From Kumtagia ephedrae (GTDB lineage Bacteria > Pseudomonadota > Alphaproteobacteria > Rhizobiales > Rhizobiaceae): a stretch of 64,000 bases of DNA. The notes below the pieces were generated by a model that saw nothing but the letters and a program-made list of their open reading frames with translations, ran no database searches and was not told where the DNA came from. Shown piece by piece: positions 8,476-16,350 of this stretch (position 1 is its first letter; every line of letters begins with the position of its first letter). Where the stretch lies: positions 1 to 64,000 of the forward strand of contig NZ_PXYK01000012.1 of assembly GCF_003012745.1 (NCBI RefSeq), read 5' to 3'. Position numbers and translations under genes: made by a program.

Positions 8476-9612
8476 TCAATCCAGCGTGCGGCGGAACCGC
8501 ATCAGCGCCAGCCCGGCGAAGACGACGGCGAATACCGACAGCGCGGCGATCTCGGCTGCGATCTCGGCAAAGTCGGCGCCTTTCAGCATCACCGCGCGGG
8601 TGACGCGCAGGAAATGCGTCAGCGGCAGGATCTCGCCGAGCGCCTGCGCCCAGCCGGGCATGCCGCGATAGGGGAACATGAAGCCGGAGAGCAGGATCGA
8701 CGGCAGGAAGAAGAAGAAGGTGAGCTGCAGCGCCTGCATCTGCGTGCGCGCCACCGTCGAGATGGTGTAGCCGAGCAGCACCAGCGCCATGACGAAGACG
8801 AAGATAGCTCCGACCAGCAGCCAGAGCGAGCCGACGAACGGCACCGAGAACAGGAGCCTTGCCGCCGCAAGCACGACCGCGACCTGCACGCCGCCCACGA
8901 CGAGATAAGGCAGCACCTTGCCCAGCATGATCTCGGTGGGCGAGGCCGGCATGGCGAGCAGGTTCTCCATCGTGCCGCGCTCGGTCTCGCGGGTAAGCGC
9001 GATCGAAGTCATCATCACCAGCGTCATCTGCAGGATGACCCCGAGCAGACCGGGCACGATGTTGTATTGGGAGATGCCTTCCGGATTGTAGCGGCGGTGG
9101 ACGACCACCTGTAGCTGGCCAGCGGCGTTCTCGGCGGCGACGGCCTCCATGCCCTGCTCGCGCAGCAGCGCCTGGCTGGCGACCGTGCCGAGCGTGGCGA
9201 TGGCGTTGCCGGCCGCCGACGGATCGGTGGCGTCGGCCTCGATCAGGATCCGCGGGTTGTCGCCGCGATCGACGCGCCGGCGGAAGTCGGACGGGATGGT
9301 GACGACGAAGGACACCTCGCCCCTGGCCATCAGCGATTCGGCCTCGGCCTCGCTGGCGGCGACGCGGACGAAGCGGTAGTAGCCTGTGGTCTCCAGCGCC
9401 GAGACCATGGCGCGGGTGTACTGGTCCTGGCTGGTGACGACAAGGGCGGCCGGCAGCGCCTTCGGGTCATTGTTGATGGCGTAGCCGAACAGCACCAATT
9501 GCACCAGCGGAACGCCGAGCATCATGGCGAAGGTGATGCGGTCGCGTCGCATCTGGATGAACTCCTTGATCAGAAGCGCGCCGAGCCGGCCGAAGGAGAA
9601 CACCGCGTTCAT
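8476..9612 (-). CDS. ABC-2 type efflux permease
   Basis: Membrane subunit of an ABC exporter of the YbhS/YbhR class. The 378 residues show the ABC-2 layout: one N-terminal transmembrane helix (LVQLVLFGYAINND), a large periplasmic domain to about residue 180, then five helices containing TERGTMENLLAMPASPTEIMLGK. Its ATG overlaps the stop of the ATPase gene. Only one permease is encoded here, whereas E. coli YbhFSR has two, so a homodimer is likely. The adjacent HlyD-like protein points to tripartite efflux of a lipophilic drug or similar compound; the substrate is unknown. Confidence 0.9.
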   Translation of the reverse strand: MNAVFSFGRLGALLIKEFIQMRRDRITFAMMLGVPLVQLVLFGYAINNDPKALPAALVVTSQDQYTRAMVSALETTGYYRFVRVAASEAEAESLMARGEVSFVVTIPSDFRRRVDRGDNPRILIEADATDPSAAGNAIATLGTVASQALLREQGMEAVAAENAAGQLQVVVHRRYNPEGISQYNIVPGLLGVILQMTLVMMTSIALTRETERGTMENLLAMPASPTEIMLGKVLPYLVVGGVQVAVVLAAARLLFSVPFVGSLWLLVGAIFVFVMALVLLGYTISTVARTQMQALQLTFFFFLPSILLSGFMFPYRGMPGWAQALGEILPLTHFLRVTRAVMLKGADFAEIAAEIAALSVFAVVFAGLALMRFRRTLD

Positions 9613-10535
9613 TGCATGTTGTCCTTCGATCCCGCCATGAACTGGATGAAGACGTCCTCCAGGCTGGTCTCGCCAGGGCGCACCGTCACGCCGTCGCGCC
9701 GGGCGATATCGGCAAGCGACTTCTTCAAAAGCTTGGCGTCGGAGCCGACCACATGCAGCGTGGCACCGAAGGGCGCGATCTGCTCGACGCCCGGCCGCCC
9801 CTCCAACTCGGCCGCGACCTCGTTCAGATGCTCGCCCTCGACGACGAACGTCGTGAGGCCGGCATTGGCGACGACCTCGTCGACCGCGCCGCTGGCCAGC
9901 ATCCTGCCGTAGGAGATGTAGCTGATGCGATGGCAGCGCTCGGCCTCGTCCATGTAGTGGGTGGAGACCAGCACGGTGAGGCCGTCGCGGGCGAGCCGGT
10001 GGATCTCGTCCCAGAACTCGCGCCGCGCCTTCGGGTCGACGCCGGCGGTCGGCTCGTCGAGCAGGAGCAGCTTGGGCTTGTGCATGATGCAGGCGGCAAG
10101 CGCCAGCCGCTGCTTCCAGCCGCCCGACAGCGTGCCGGCGAGCTGGTCGCGCCGCGAGGTCAGTCCGAGCTCCTCCAGCGTGCGGCCCACATGCTCCTCG
10201 ACCGGCTTCAGCCGGTAGAGCCGCGCCACGAATTCGAGGTTTTCGGCGATCGTCAGGTCTTCGTAGAAGGAGAATCGCTGGGTCATGTAGCCGACCTCGC
10301 GCTTGATCCGCAGCGCCTCGGTCCTCAGATCGTGGCCGAGCACGGAACCCTCGCCCTCGTCGGGCGTGAGCAGGCCGCAGATGATGCGGATGGTGGTTGT
10401 CTTGCCCGAGCCATTGGGGCCGAGGAAGCCGACGATCTCGCCGGTCGCGACATCCATCGAGACATGGTCGACGACGGTCTTGGTGCCAAAACGCTTGACC
10501 AGGTTGCGGACGGAGATGGCGGGGGACGTGTTCAC
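9609..10535 (-). CDS. ABC transporter ATP-binding protein (efflux)
   Basis: Nucleotide-binding subunit of the export system. The 308 residues contain Walker A GPNGSGKTT near residue 40, the signature LSGGWKQRLALA, and Walker B LLLDEPTAGVD. A C-terminal extension of about 80 residues resembles that of the CcmA/YbhF class. It has one ABC domain, unlike the two-domain YbhF of E. coli. It overlaps the permease gene by four bases. The 112-base gap separating it from the upstream hlyD gene holds heptanucleotide repeats. Confidence 0.92.
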   Translation of the reverse strand: MNTSPAISVRNLVKRFGTKTVVDHVSMDVATGEIVGFLGPNGSGKTTTIRIICGLLTPDEGEGSVLGHDLRTEALRIKREVGYMTQRFSFYEDLTIAENLEFVARLYRLKPVEEHVGRTLEELGLTSRRDQLAGTLSGGWKQRLALAACIMHKPKLLLLDEPTAGVDPKARREFWDEIHRLARDGLTVLVSTHYMDEAERCHRISYISYGRMLASGAVDEVVANAGLTTFVVEGEHLNEVAAELEGRPGVEQIAPFGATLHVVGSDAKLLKKSLADIARRDGVTVRPGETSLEDVFIQFMAGSKDNMQ

Positions 10536-10561
10536 TGTTTTCGCCTCGGAGAGGAGCGAAC

Positions 10562-10664
10562 AGCGAATAGGGAGTAGCGAATAGGGAACAATTTCATTGA
10601 CTTGATCTCCAGGCGCGTAACCCTCGCTATTCGCTATTCGCTATTCGCTATTCGCTATTCGCTA
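10562..10664. repeat. Facing heptanucleotide arrays (AATAGCG / CGCTATT)
   Basis: Five perfect CGCTATT copies at 10625-10659, plus a partial CGCTA, face an inverted, degenerate array of AGCGAATAG units at about 10562-10583. They lie between hlyD and the ATPase gene of one operon. The hlyD stop codon (10648-10650, minus strand) is inside the array, so the last residues of the protein (about LANSE) are repeat-encoded. The two arrays could fold as a hairpin within the operon transcript. Confidence 0.85.
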
Positions 10665-11598
10665 GATCCACATCGACGATCTGCCCCGGTTGCAGCATCG
10701 TCGCCCCGTCCTCGGGGCGCGCCTCGACGAGGTAGACGAGCTTCTGGCGCGTCTCGAGCGAGTAGATGACCGGCGGGGTGAATTCCGGGTCGGGCGAGAC
10801 GTAGCTGACGCGCGCCGTAAGATCGTCCGGGCAGCCGTCGCAGCGCACGGACAGCCGCGAGCCGATCGCCACCGAGGAGAAGGACGCCTCGGGAATGTAG
10901 ACCTTCAGCTTCACCGCGCCGTCCGGCAGCATGGAGATGACGGGTGCGGATGGGCCGGCGACGTCGCCCGGCGTGCGGATGATGTCGTCGACGCGGCCGG
11001 GCGACGGCGCGCGGATGTCGCGCTTGCCGAGCCGCCAGTTGGCCTGGTCGAGCGCCGCTTCCGCCTGCTTGACCTGGTGCTCGGCCGCCTCGATCTCCTC
11101 AGGGCGGGCCGGCAGCCGGGCGACGGACAGGTTCGCCTTCGCCTGTCCGACCTCGGCGTCGGCGGTCTCGACATTGGTCGCGGCCCGGTCGTAATCGGCC
11201 TTGGTGGCGATGCCGCGCTCCAGAAGGTCGGCGAGCCGCGCGAGCACGCGCTTGGCCTCGGTCGCCTGCGCTTCGGCCGAAACGATGGCCGCCTGCAGCA
11301 CGTCGATCTCTTCCTGGCGCCTGCCCAGCCGAAGGTTGGCGAGCTGGGCGCGAGCCTGGTCGAGCGCGGCATCCGCCTGCGCGACGGCGATCTTGGCGTC
11401 GCCCTTCTCCAGCGTGGCGACGGGATTGCCGGGGCTCACCCGGTCGCCGCGGCGGACCAGGACCTCCTCGACCTCGGCGACCTCGATCGGCGCCAGGAGG
11501 ACGAATTCGCCCTCGACATAGCCGACGGCCAGCGGCGGCGGCGCACCGCAGGAGGCAAGCAGCGAGGACAGCAGCGGAATGGCGCAGAGCAGGCTCAT
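10648..11598 (-). CDS. HlyD/YbhG-type membrane fusion lipoprotein
   Basis: Periplasmic adaptor that links the ABC exporter to an outer-membrane channel. The 316 residues start with a lipoprotein signal (lipobox LASC, Cys17). Then come a split lipoyl domain, a long alpha-helical hairpin (about residues 70-190, rich in Ala, Gln and Glu), and a beta-barrel region. The ATG overlaps the tetR stop (ATGA), so the two are coupled. The C-terminus is formed by heptanucleotide repeat sequence. The order regulator, HlyD, ATPase, permease matches the CecR-YbhGFSR arrangement of enterobacteria. Confidence 0.88.
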   Translation of the reverse strand: MSLLCAIPLLSSLLASCGAPPPLAVGYVEGEFVLLAPIEVAEVEEVLVRRGDRVSPGNPVATLEKGDAKIAVAQADAALDQARAQLANLRLGRRQEEIDVLQAAIVSAEAQATEAKRVLARLADLLERGIATKADYDRAATNVETADAEVGQAKANLSVARLPARPEEIEAAEHQVKQAEAALDQANWRLGKRDIRAPSPGRVDDIIRTPGDVAGPSAPVISMLPDGAVKLKVYIPEASFSSVAIGSRLSVRCDGCPDDLTARVSYVSPDPEFTPPVIYSLETRQKLVYLVEARPEDGATMLQPGQIVDVDLANSE

Positions 11599-12275
11599 GA
11601 CGGCCCGCCTTTCCGGGCAGCCAGGATCGCGTCGAGATTGGCCCTGACGACGTCGACGACCGCACCCGCCTCGCGCTCGCCGATCTCGCTCCAGCCCATG
11701 CGACGCATCACCGCCTCGCGGCCGATGCGGAAGTAGATGACCTGCCCGATCAGGGTGAAGACAGTGATCTTTGTCCGCTCGCTCTCGGCCGGCTCACCGG
11801 TCGCCTCCTCCCAGATACGGCAGAGCCGCTTGTGCGTCGGCTCGAACACGCCGGCATAGATGCGGTCGAGCGCCTCGGTCGGATGCTGCAGCTCACGCAG
11901 CAGGAACTGCACGATCTCGCCGGCCTCCGGCCGCGCCACGACGAAGCCGACCATACGCTCCACCGCCGCAGCCAACTGCCGATGCGCCGCCTCGCGGTCA
12001 AGTCCCGCCTCGATCGACTGATCCACCCGGCCGAGCACCGGCCCGGCAATCGCCTGGATGGTCTCGACGATGTGGTCCGCGGCCGCCATGCGCAGGCCGT
12101 CCTTGCCGCCGAAGTGATAGGCGATCGAGCCGATATTGGCGTTTGCCACCGCGGCGATCTCGCGCGTCGAGGTCCCGTCGAAGCCTTTCCGACCGAACAG
12201 CCTGAGCGCTGCGAGCACGAGGGCTCTGCGGGTTTGCTCGGCGGGCGAGAGCTGGGGCGTGGGTGTATTGATCAT
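11595..12275 (-). CDS. TetR/CecR-type transcriptional repressor
   Basis: A 226-residue TetR-family regulator and first gene of the efflux operon. The N-terminal helix-turn-helix is at about residues 35-60 (STREIAAVANANIGSIAYHF), and the C-terminal ligand domain resembles the CecR (YbiH) group. It probably represses the operon until an effector binds. A perfect 24-bp palindrome sits eight bases upstream of the ATG and is the obvious operator. The chosen ATG has only a weak ribosome site (AAAGAA). Confidence 0.9.
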   Translation of the reverse strand: MINTPTPQLSPAEQTRRALVLAALRLFGRKGFDGTSTREIAAVANANIGSIAYHFGGKDGLRMAAADHIVETIQAIAGPVLGRVDQSIEAGLDREAAHRQLAAAVERMVGFVVARPEAGEIVQFLLRELQHPTEALDRIYAGVFEPTHKRLCRIWEEATGEPAESERTKITVFTLIGQVIYFRIGREAVMRRMGWSEIGEREAGAVVDVVRANLDAILAARKGGPS

Positions 12276-12282
12276 TCACATT

Positions 12283-12306
12283 CTTTAATCAATCGATTGA
12301 TTAAAG
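12283..12306. promoter_or_regulatory. Perfect 24-bp palindrome, likely TetR/CecR operator
   Basis: The half-site CTTTAATCAATC is followed immediately by its exact reverse complement with no spacer. The site is AT-rich against GC-rich surroundings and lies eight bases upstream of the tetR start. Its position and symmetry fit autoregulation of the efflux operon; binding itself is inferred. Confidence 0.82.
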
Positions 12307-12388
12307 TCAACCCACGAGCCTGCTGGCGTTGTCCGGCGCCTTCACCTTTCAGGCTGCCCGGTCCATAGTCAGGAACGGAGAGGTCGGA

Positions 12389-13201
12389 ATGAGCCAGGCG
12401 AAAGACACGTTGCTGGACCGGTTCGGCAAATGGCTTGCCGGACGTCTGCAGGAAACCTCATCCGGCTATGAACCCTACACGCCTTCCGACGCCGAGACGT
12501 TGCGTCGTTCGCTGGAACCCGGCGACGTCCTGCTGATCGAAGGCAACCAGCGCATCTCCGCGGTCATCAAATACCTGACTCAATCGACCTGGTCGCATTC
12601 AGCGCTCTATGTCGGCGACGCGCTGCCGCAGCCGGAGGACGGGTCGGAACGGCCGCGGCTGATCGAGGTCAATCTCGGCGAGGGCTGCGTCGCCGTGCCG
12701 CTCAGCAAATACCGGACCTACAATACACGCATCTGCAGGCCGCGCGGCCTGACGCCCGACGACCGCGCGGTGGTGGTGAACTTCATGATCGAGCGGATCG
12801 GGTTGAAATACGACACCAAGAACATCCTCGACATGCTGCGCTACTTCATGCCGGCACCGCCGGTGCCGGTGCGCTGGCGGCGGCGGATGCTCGCCTTCGG
12901 GTCCGGCGACCCGACCCGCGCCATCTGCTCGACCATGATCGCCGAAGCCTACGAGCAGATCCGCTACCCGATCCTGCCCGAGATCACACGGGCACCGGGC
13001 CGCGCTTCGGCACAGTCGACCTTCTCGCGCCAGGAGATTCTGCACATCAGGCACCACTCCCTCTACACGCCACGCGATTTTGACCTTTCGCCCTACTTCC
13101 AGATCGTCAAGCCGACGTTGGAGTACGGCTTCGACTACAAGACGATCACCTGGTCCGACCGCCTGGCCGGCACGACCGGAGAGCCGGCCATCGAGCGGTG
13201 A
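12389..13201 (+). CDS. YiiX/YebB-like permuted NlpC/P60 cysteine hydrolase
   Basis: Predicted papain-fold hydrolase of the circularly permuted NlpC/P60 class, in which the catalytic His precedes the Cys. In this 270-residue protein the His candidate is H70 in STWSHSALYVGD and the Cys candidate is C180 in AICSTMIAEAYEQ; an early EPGDVLLIEG is also typical. There is no signal peptide, so it is probably cytosolic. The ATG at 12389 has a ribosome site (GGAGAGG); a longer reading from 12329 has none. It is convergent with the GGDEF/EAL gene. Substrate is unknown: amide or lipid-ester bonds are possible. Confidence 0.76.
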   Translation: MSQAKDTLLDRFGKWLAGRLQETSSGYEPYTPSDAETLRRSLEPGDVLLIEGNQRISAVIKYLTQSTWSHSALYVGDALPQPEDGSERPRLIEVNLGEGCVAVPLSKYRTYNTRICRPRGLTPDDRAVVVNFMIERIGLKYDTKNILDMLRYFMPAPPVPVRWRRRMLAFGSGDPTRAICSTMIAEAYEQIRYPILPEITRAPGRASAQSTFSRQEILHIRHHSLYTPRDFDLSPYFQIVKPTLEYGFDYKTITWSDRLAGTTGEPAIER

Positions 13202-13207
13202 CGAAGC

Positions 13208-15388
13208 TCAGCCGGCGCTGCGCACGGTCTGCAGTGCCGGACGGTGGCGCACCATACGGGCGAACTGGGCCGCCGGCATGGGCGGTGACAGCAGCGATCC
13301 CTGGATCTCCTGGCATCCCAGGGCGGCAAGGGTAGTCCGCTGCTCCGGGGTTTCCACGCCTTCGGCCGCCACGCGTATGCCGAGCGCTGTGGCCAACTGC
13401 GCGATGGCCCTGACGATGGCCTCGCCAGGATCGGTCCCGCCGAGCAGCCGCACGAAGGAACGATCGATCTTCAGCTTGTCGACGCGATGCAGCCGCAGCA
13501 GGGTGAGCGACGAAGGTCCGGTGCCGAAATCGTCGAGCGCGATGCGGACCCCAGCCTCTCGCAACGCTCGAACTGCCGCCAAAGCGGCGGGGTTGCCGTC
13601 GAGCAGGAGGCCCTCGCCGATTTCGACCTGCAGGCGGTCGGGGGTAACGCCCGCCTCGGCCAGGACCGACTGGACCAGTTGTGCCGCGCCCTCCTGGCGC
13701 AGGAAGACCGGGGACAGGGCGATCGACAGCCACGGGACCTCGCTGTCCCGGGCGAAGGCGCAGGCGGCTGCCAGCATCCGTCCCGTGAGCAGGCCGATCA
13801 CGCCGCGTTCCTCGGCGATGGCGATCAGCTGCGAGACAGGGAGGCCTCCATGGGCGAAATGGTCCCAGTCCAGCGTCGCCTCGGCGCCGAGCAGCGTCAA
13901 CCCGTCGATGGCGAAGACGGGCTGATAGGCGAGTTCGACCGGCCTGTCGCCCTCGAGCGCCTGGCGCAAGTCGCGTTCTATGCGATGCTTGTGTTTCAGC
14001 ATGTCGTCCATGCCGTCGGCGAATATCCGGAAGCAGGAGCGGCCGCTGCGCTTGGCGGCATAAAGCGCGATGTCGGCCTTGCGGAACAGTTCCCTCACGT
14101 CGATGCCGTCTTCGGGCGACAGGGCGATGCCGATGCTGGCACTGATGAAGATCTGGTCGCCCTTGACGTCGAACGGCTCGCCGAGGTCAGCAAGGATCCG
14201 CTCGCTGACCTTCTCGGCAGTCCGCTGGTCGCGGATGTCGACCAGCACGATGGCGAACTCGTCGCCGCCGACGCGCGCCACCGTGTCGATCTCACGCACG
14301 CCTTCGCCTAAGCGCTGCGCCACCTGCTTCACCAACTGGTCGCCCGCATCATGGCCGAGCGTATCGTTGACATGCTTGAAACGATCGAGATCGACACAGA
14401 GCAATGCCATCCGGCCGCGGCCGCGCTTCACCGTCGCCAAAGCCTGGCCGAGCCGGTCCTCGAATAGCGCCCGGTTCGGCAACTCGGTCAGCGTGTCGTG
14501 GAATGCCAGGTAGCGCGCGTCTTCCTCGCTCGACTGCAACTCGCGGGAGGCGCGGCGAAGCCGGCGCAGAATGAAGCTGAGGAGGGCGCCGGCGAAGACC
14601 ACGCCGGCAAGCAGCGCCGGTGCGGTCTGCGTCACCACCGCCAGCCCGGGCCGGTCGGGCTTCCATGTCAGAAAACCGAGGGTCGCATTGCCGGAATTGA
14701 CGAGCGGGACGCTTGCGGTGGTTTGCGGATCGATCGAGGTCAGCCTTGCCCCTTCGATCAGATAGTGCGCTGCGACCCGGCCGACCAACTCGGCATCAAC
14801 GATCTGCGAGGCGACGTGCACATATTCGGTGCCAGCCTCCTGGCGCACCAGTTCCGTATCCGGCATGATCGGTTGCACGCTGACGATCGCCGGCACGGAA
14901 CCGAGCCGCACGAGGTCGGTGACGCCCGGCTCCGCCGGGCGTCCCCGCATCTGCGTTCTCAGCCGCGCCACCAGCGGCATGATCGCCCCGGCCTCGCCGC
15001 CAAAGCTGGCAGGGTCGACCGTCATTCCGTCCCGCATCGCATGGACCGGCCGGTTCCGTTCGTCGAGGACGTAGACCCGGTCCTGGCCATAATAGGAATG
15101 CAGCCATTCGCCGAGATTCTCGCGCATCCACTGCTGGTCGCCGGCCTTGGCTTTCAGCACGGAATCGTTCCACAGCGTGACGCTGCGCTGCTCGCGCGCC
15201 AGTCCATCGACCTGCTCGGCGATGCCGCTGCGAGCGAAGTTGCGCTGACGCTCGATCGCCAGTCCATCCACGCGCAGCACTGCGTAGACTCCAAAGGCGA
15301 CGACCAACGCCAATGACAGAGCCGCGCCGATGATCACCGGAACGGTGATCCGGGACGTCAGCGGTTCGCTCTTTTCCTGTTGCCGCAT
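13208..15388 (-). CDS. Membrane GGDEF/EAL protein with CHASE4-like sensor
   Basis: Cyclic-di-GMP signalling protein of 726 residues. A transmembrane helix at about 15-38, a periplasmic CHASE4-like sensor at about 50-245 and a second helix at about 252-275 precede GGDEF and EAL domains. The GGDEF motif is intact (residues 374-378, RVGGDEF), so diguanylate cyclase activity is expected. The EAL domain is altered: EAL reads EAT (503-505), the usual Arg of EALLRW is Asp, and the Mg-binding Asn of the NLS motif is Ala557. DDFGTG and LKIDRSFV remain. Phosphodiesterase activity is therefore doubtful. The gene ends convergent with the YiiX-like gene. Confidence 0.9.
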   Translation of the reverse strand: MRQQEKSEPLTSRITVPVIIGAALSLALVVAFGVYAVLRVDGLAIERQRNFARSGIAEQVDGLAREQRSVTLWNDSVLKAKAGDQQWMRENLGEWLHSYYGQDRVYVLDERNRPVHAMRDGMTVDPASFGGEAGAIMPLVARLRTQMRGRPAEPGVTDLVRLGSVPAIVSVQPIMPDTELVRQEAGTEYVHVASQIVDAELVGRVAAHYLIEGARLTSIDPQTTASVPLVNSGNATLGFLTWKPDRPGLAVVTQTAPALLAGVVFAGALLSFILRRLRRASRELQSSEEDARYLAFHDTLTELPNRALFEDRLGQALATVKRGRGRMALLCVDLDRFKHVNDTLGHDAGDQLVKQVAQRLGEGVREIDTVARVGGDEFAIVLVDIRDQRTAEKVSERILADLGEPFDVKGDQIFISASIGIALSPEDGIDVRELFRKADIALYAAKRSGRSCFRIFADGMDDMLKHKHRIERDLRQALEGDRPVELAYQPVFAIDGLTLLGAEATLDWDHFAHGGLPVSQLIAIAEERGVIGLLTGRMLAAACAFARDSEVPWLSIALSPVFLRQEGAAQLVQSVLAEAGVTPDRLQVEIGEGLLLDGNPAALAAVRALREAGVRIALDDFGTGPSSLTLLRLHRVDKLKIDRSFVRLLGGTDPGEAIVRAIAQLATALGIRVAAEGVETPEQRTTLAALGCQEIQGSLLSPPMPAAQFARMVRHRPALQTVRSAG

Positions 15389-15481
15389 CGCCTGGCCAGC
15401 TTGACTGTCAGCGATTTTCCGCCCGGCAGGGTTAACATTGCCTTACCGAGCCTGGCTGCTGCCGCAGCCCGCCGCATGCCG

Positions 15482-16186
15482 TCAGGTCTGGCCGGCGTCA
15501 TCGGCGCGGCGGCGGCGCAGAAACCATTGCGCAACCAGCCAGCACAACATCGCCCAGGAGGCACCGGCGCACCAGCCGGCGAGCACGTCCGAAGGCCAAT
15601 GGACGCCGAGATAGACGCGGCTGGCGCCAACCAGGAACGTGGCCAGCAGGGCGATCCCGAGCAGGTAGACCTTCACCGCGCGGCGCGGCGCCACGCGCGC
15701 GGCGAGCGCGCCGAGGGTCAGGTAGGTCACGGCCGACAGCATGGCATGGCCGCTGGGGAAGCTCAGCGTATGGACCTCGGCGAGATGCGTCACGAGATCC
15801 GGGCGCGGTCGGTCGACGCCGAGCTTCAGCAGGCTGCTGAGCACCTGTCCGCCGGCGACCGCCAGGAAGACGAACAGCGCCGGCCCGCGGCGAGCGGTGA
15901 TCAGCAGATAGATGATCGTGGCGGCGGTGATGAAGATCAGCACGCTGGCGCTGCCGAGCGCCGTCAGGTCCCGGACGGCCTCCGCGAACCAGGACGGGCC
16001 GATCGGGATCGAGGGATTCCCGGCCTGACGGAAGGCGAGCAGGATCGTGCTGTCGAGGGCATGCGGCTCGTTGTCGCGTGCCACGTCCATCATCTCGATG
16101 AAGCCGAACAGGCCGCCGGCGATGACGATCGCCGCAAGCAACAGCGGAAACTCGATCCTCTTGGCGATCGCCTCTACGAACGACAT
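15482..16186 (-). CDS. PAP2-family phosphatase
   Basis: Integral membrane phosphatase of the type 2 phosphatidic acid phosphatase family, acting on lipid phosphates at the periplasmic face. The signature is complete: KLGVDRPRP, then PSGH, then SRVYLGVHWPSD. About six transmembrane helices are visible in the 234 residues. I chose ATG 16186, preceded by an AGGTCGAAGG segment; a GTG at 16228 would add 14 polar residues. The gene is divergent from the PhoX gene and shares an upstream region holding a Pho box, so it may also respond to phosphate. Confidence 0.87.
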   Translation of the reverse strand: MSFVEAIAKRIEFPLLLAAIVIAGGLFGFIEMMDVARDNEPHALDSTILLAFRQAGNPSIPIGPSWFAEAVRDLTALGSASVLIFITAATIIYLLITARRGPALFVFLAVAGGQVLSSLLKLGVDRPRPDLVTHLAEVHTLSFPSGHAMLSAVTYLTLGALAARVAPRRAVKVYLLGIALLATFLVGASRVYLGVHWPSDVLAGWCAGASWAMLCWLVAQWFLRRRRADDAGQT

Positions 16187-16269
16187 CCTTCGACCTGTGC
16201 TGCCGAGCTGAAGACGGCCCTCGCTCACCTAGGATGCCGGCCTCGCCGCTGCAAGCGCTTTGGCGCATC

Positions 16270-16287
16270 GTGTCATCAAACTGTCAG
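16270..16287 (+). promoter_or_regulatory. Pho box (PhoB binding site)
   Basis: GTGTCATCAAACTGTCAG has two TGTCA direct repeats 11 bases apart, as in the Pho-box consensus of two CTGTCA units. It lies 63 bases ahead of the phoX-type start and about 85 bases from the divergent PAP2 gene, consistent with activation under phosphate starvation. Confidence 0.75.
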
Positions 16288-16350
16288 CCAAGATGCCTAG
16301 CTGTCCCGACGAGAGATCCCAAGCCATCCCTACAGCCAGAGGTCGCCAGG

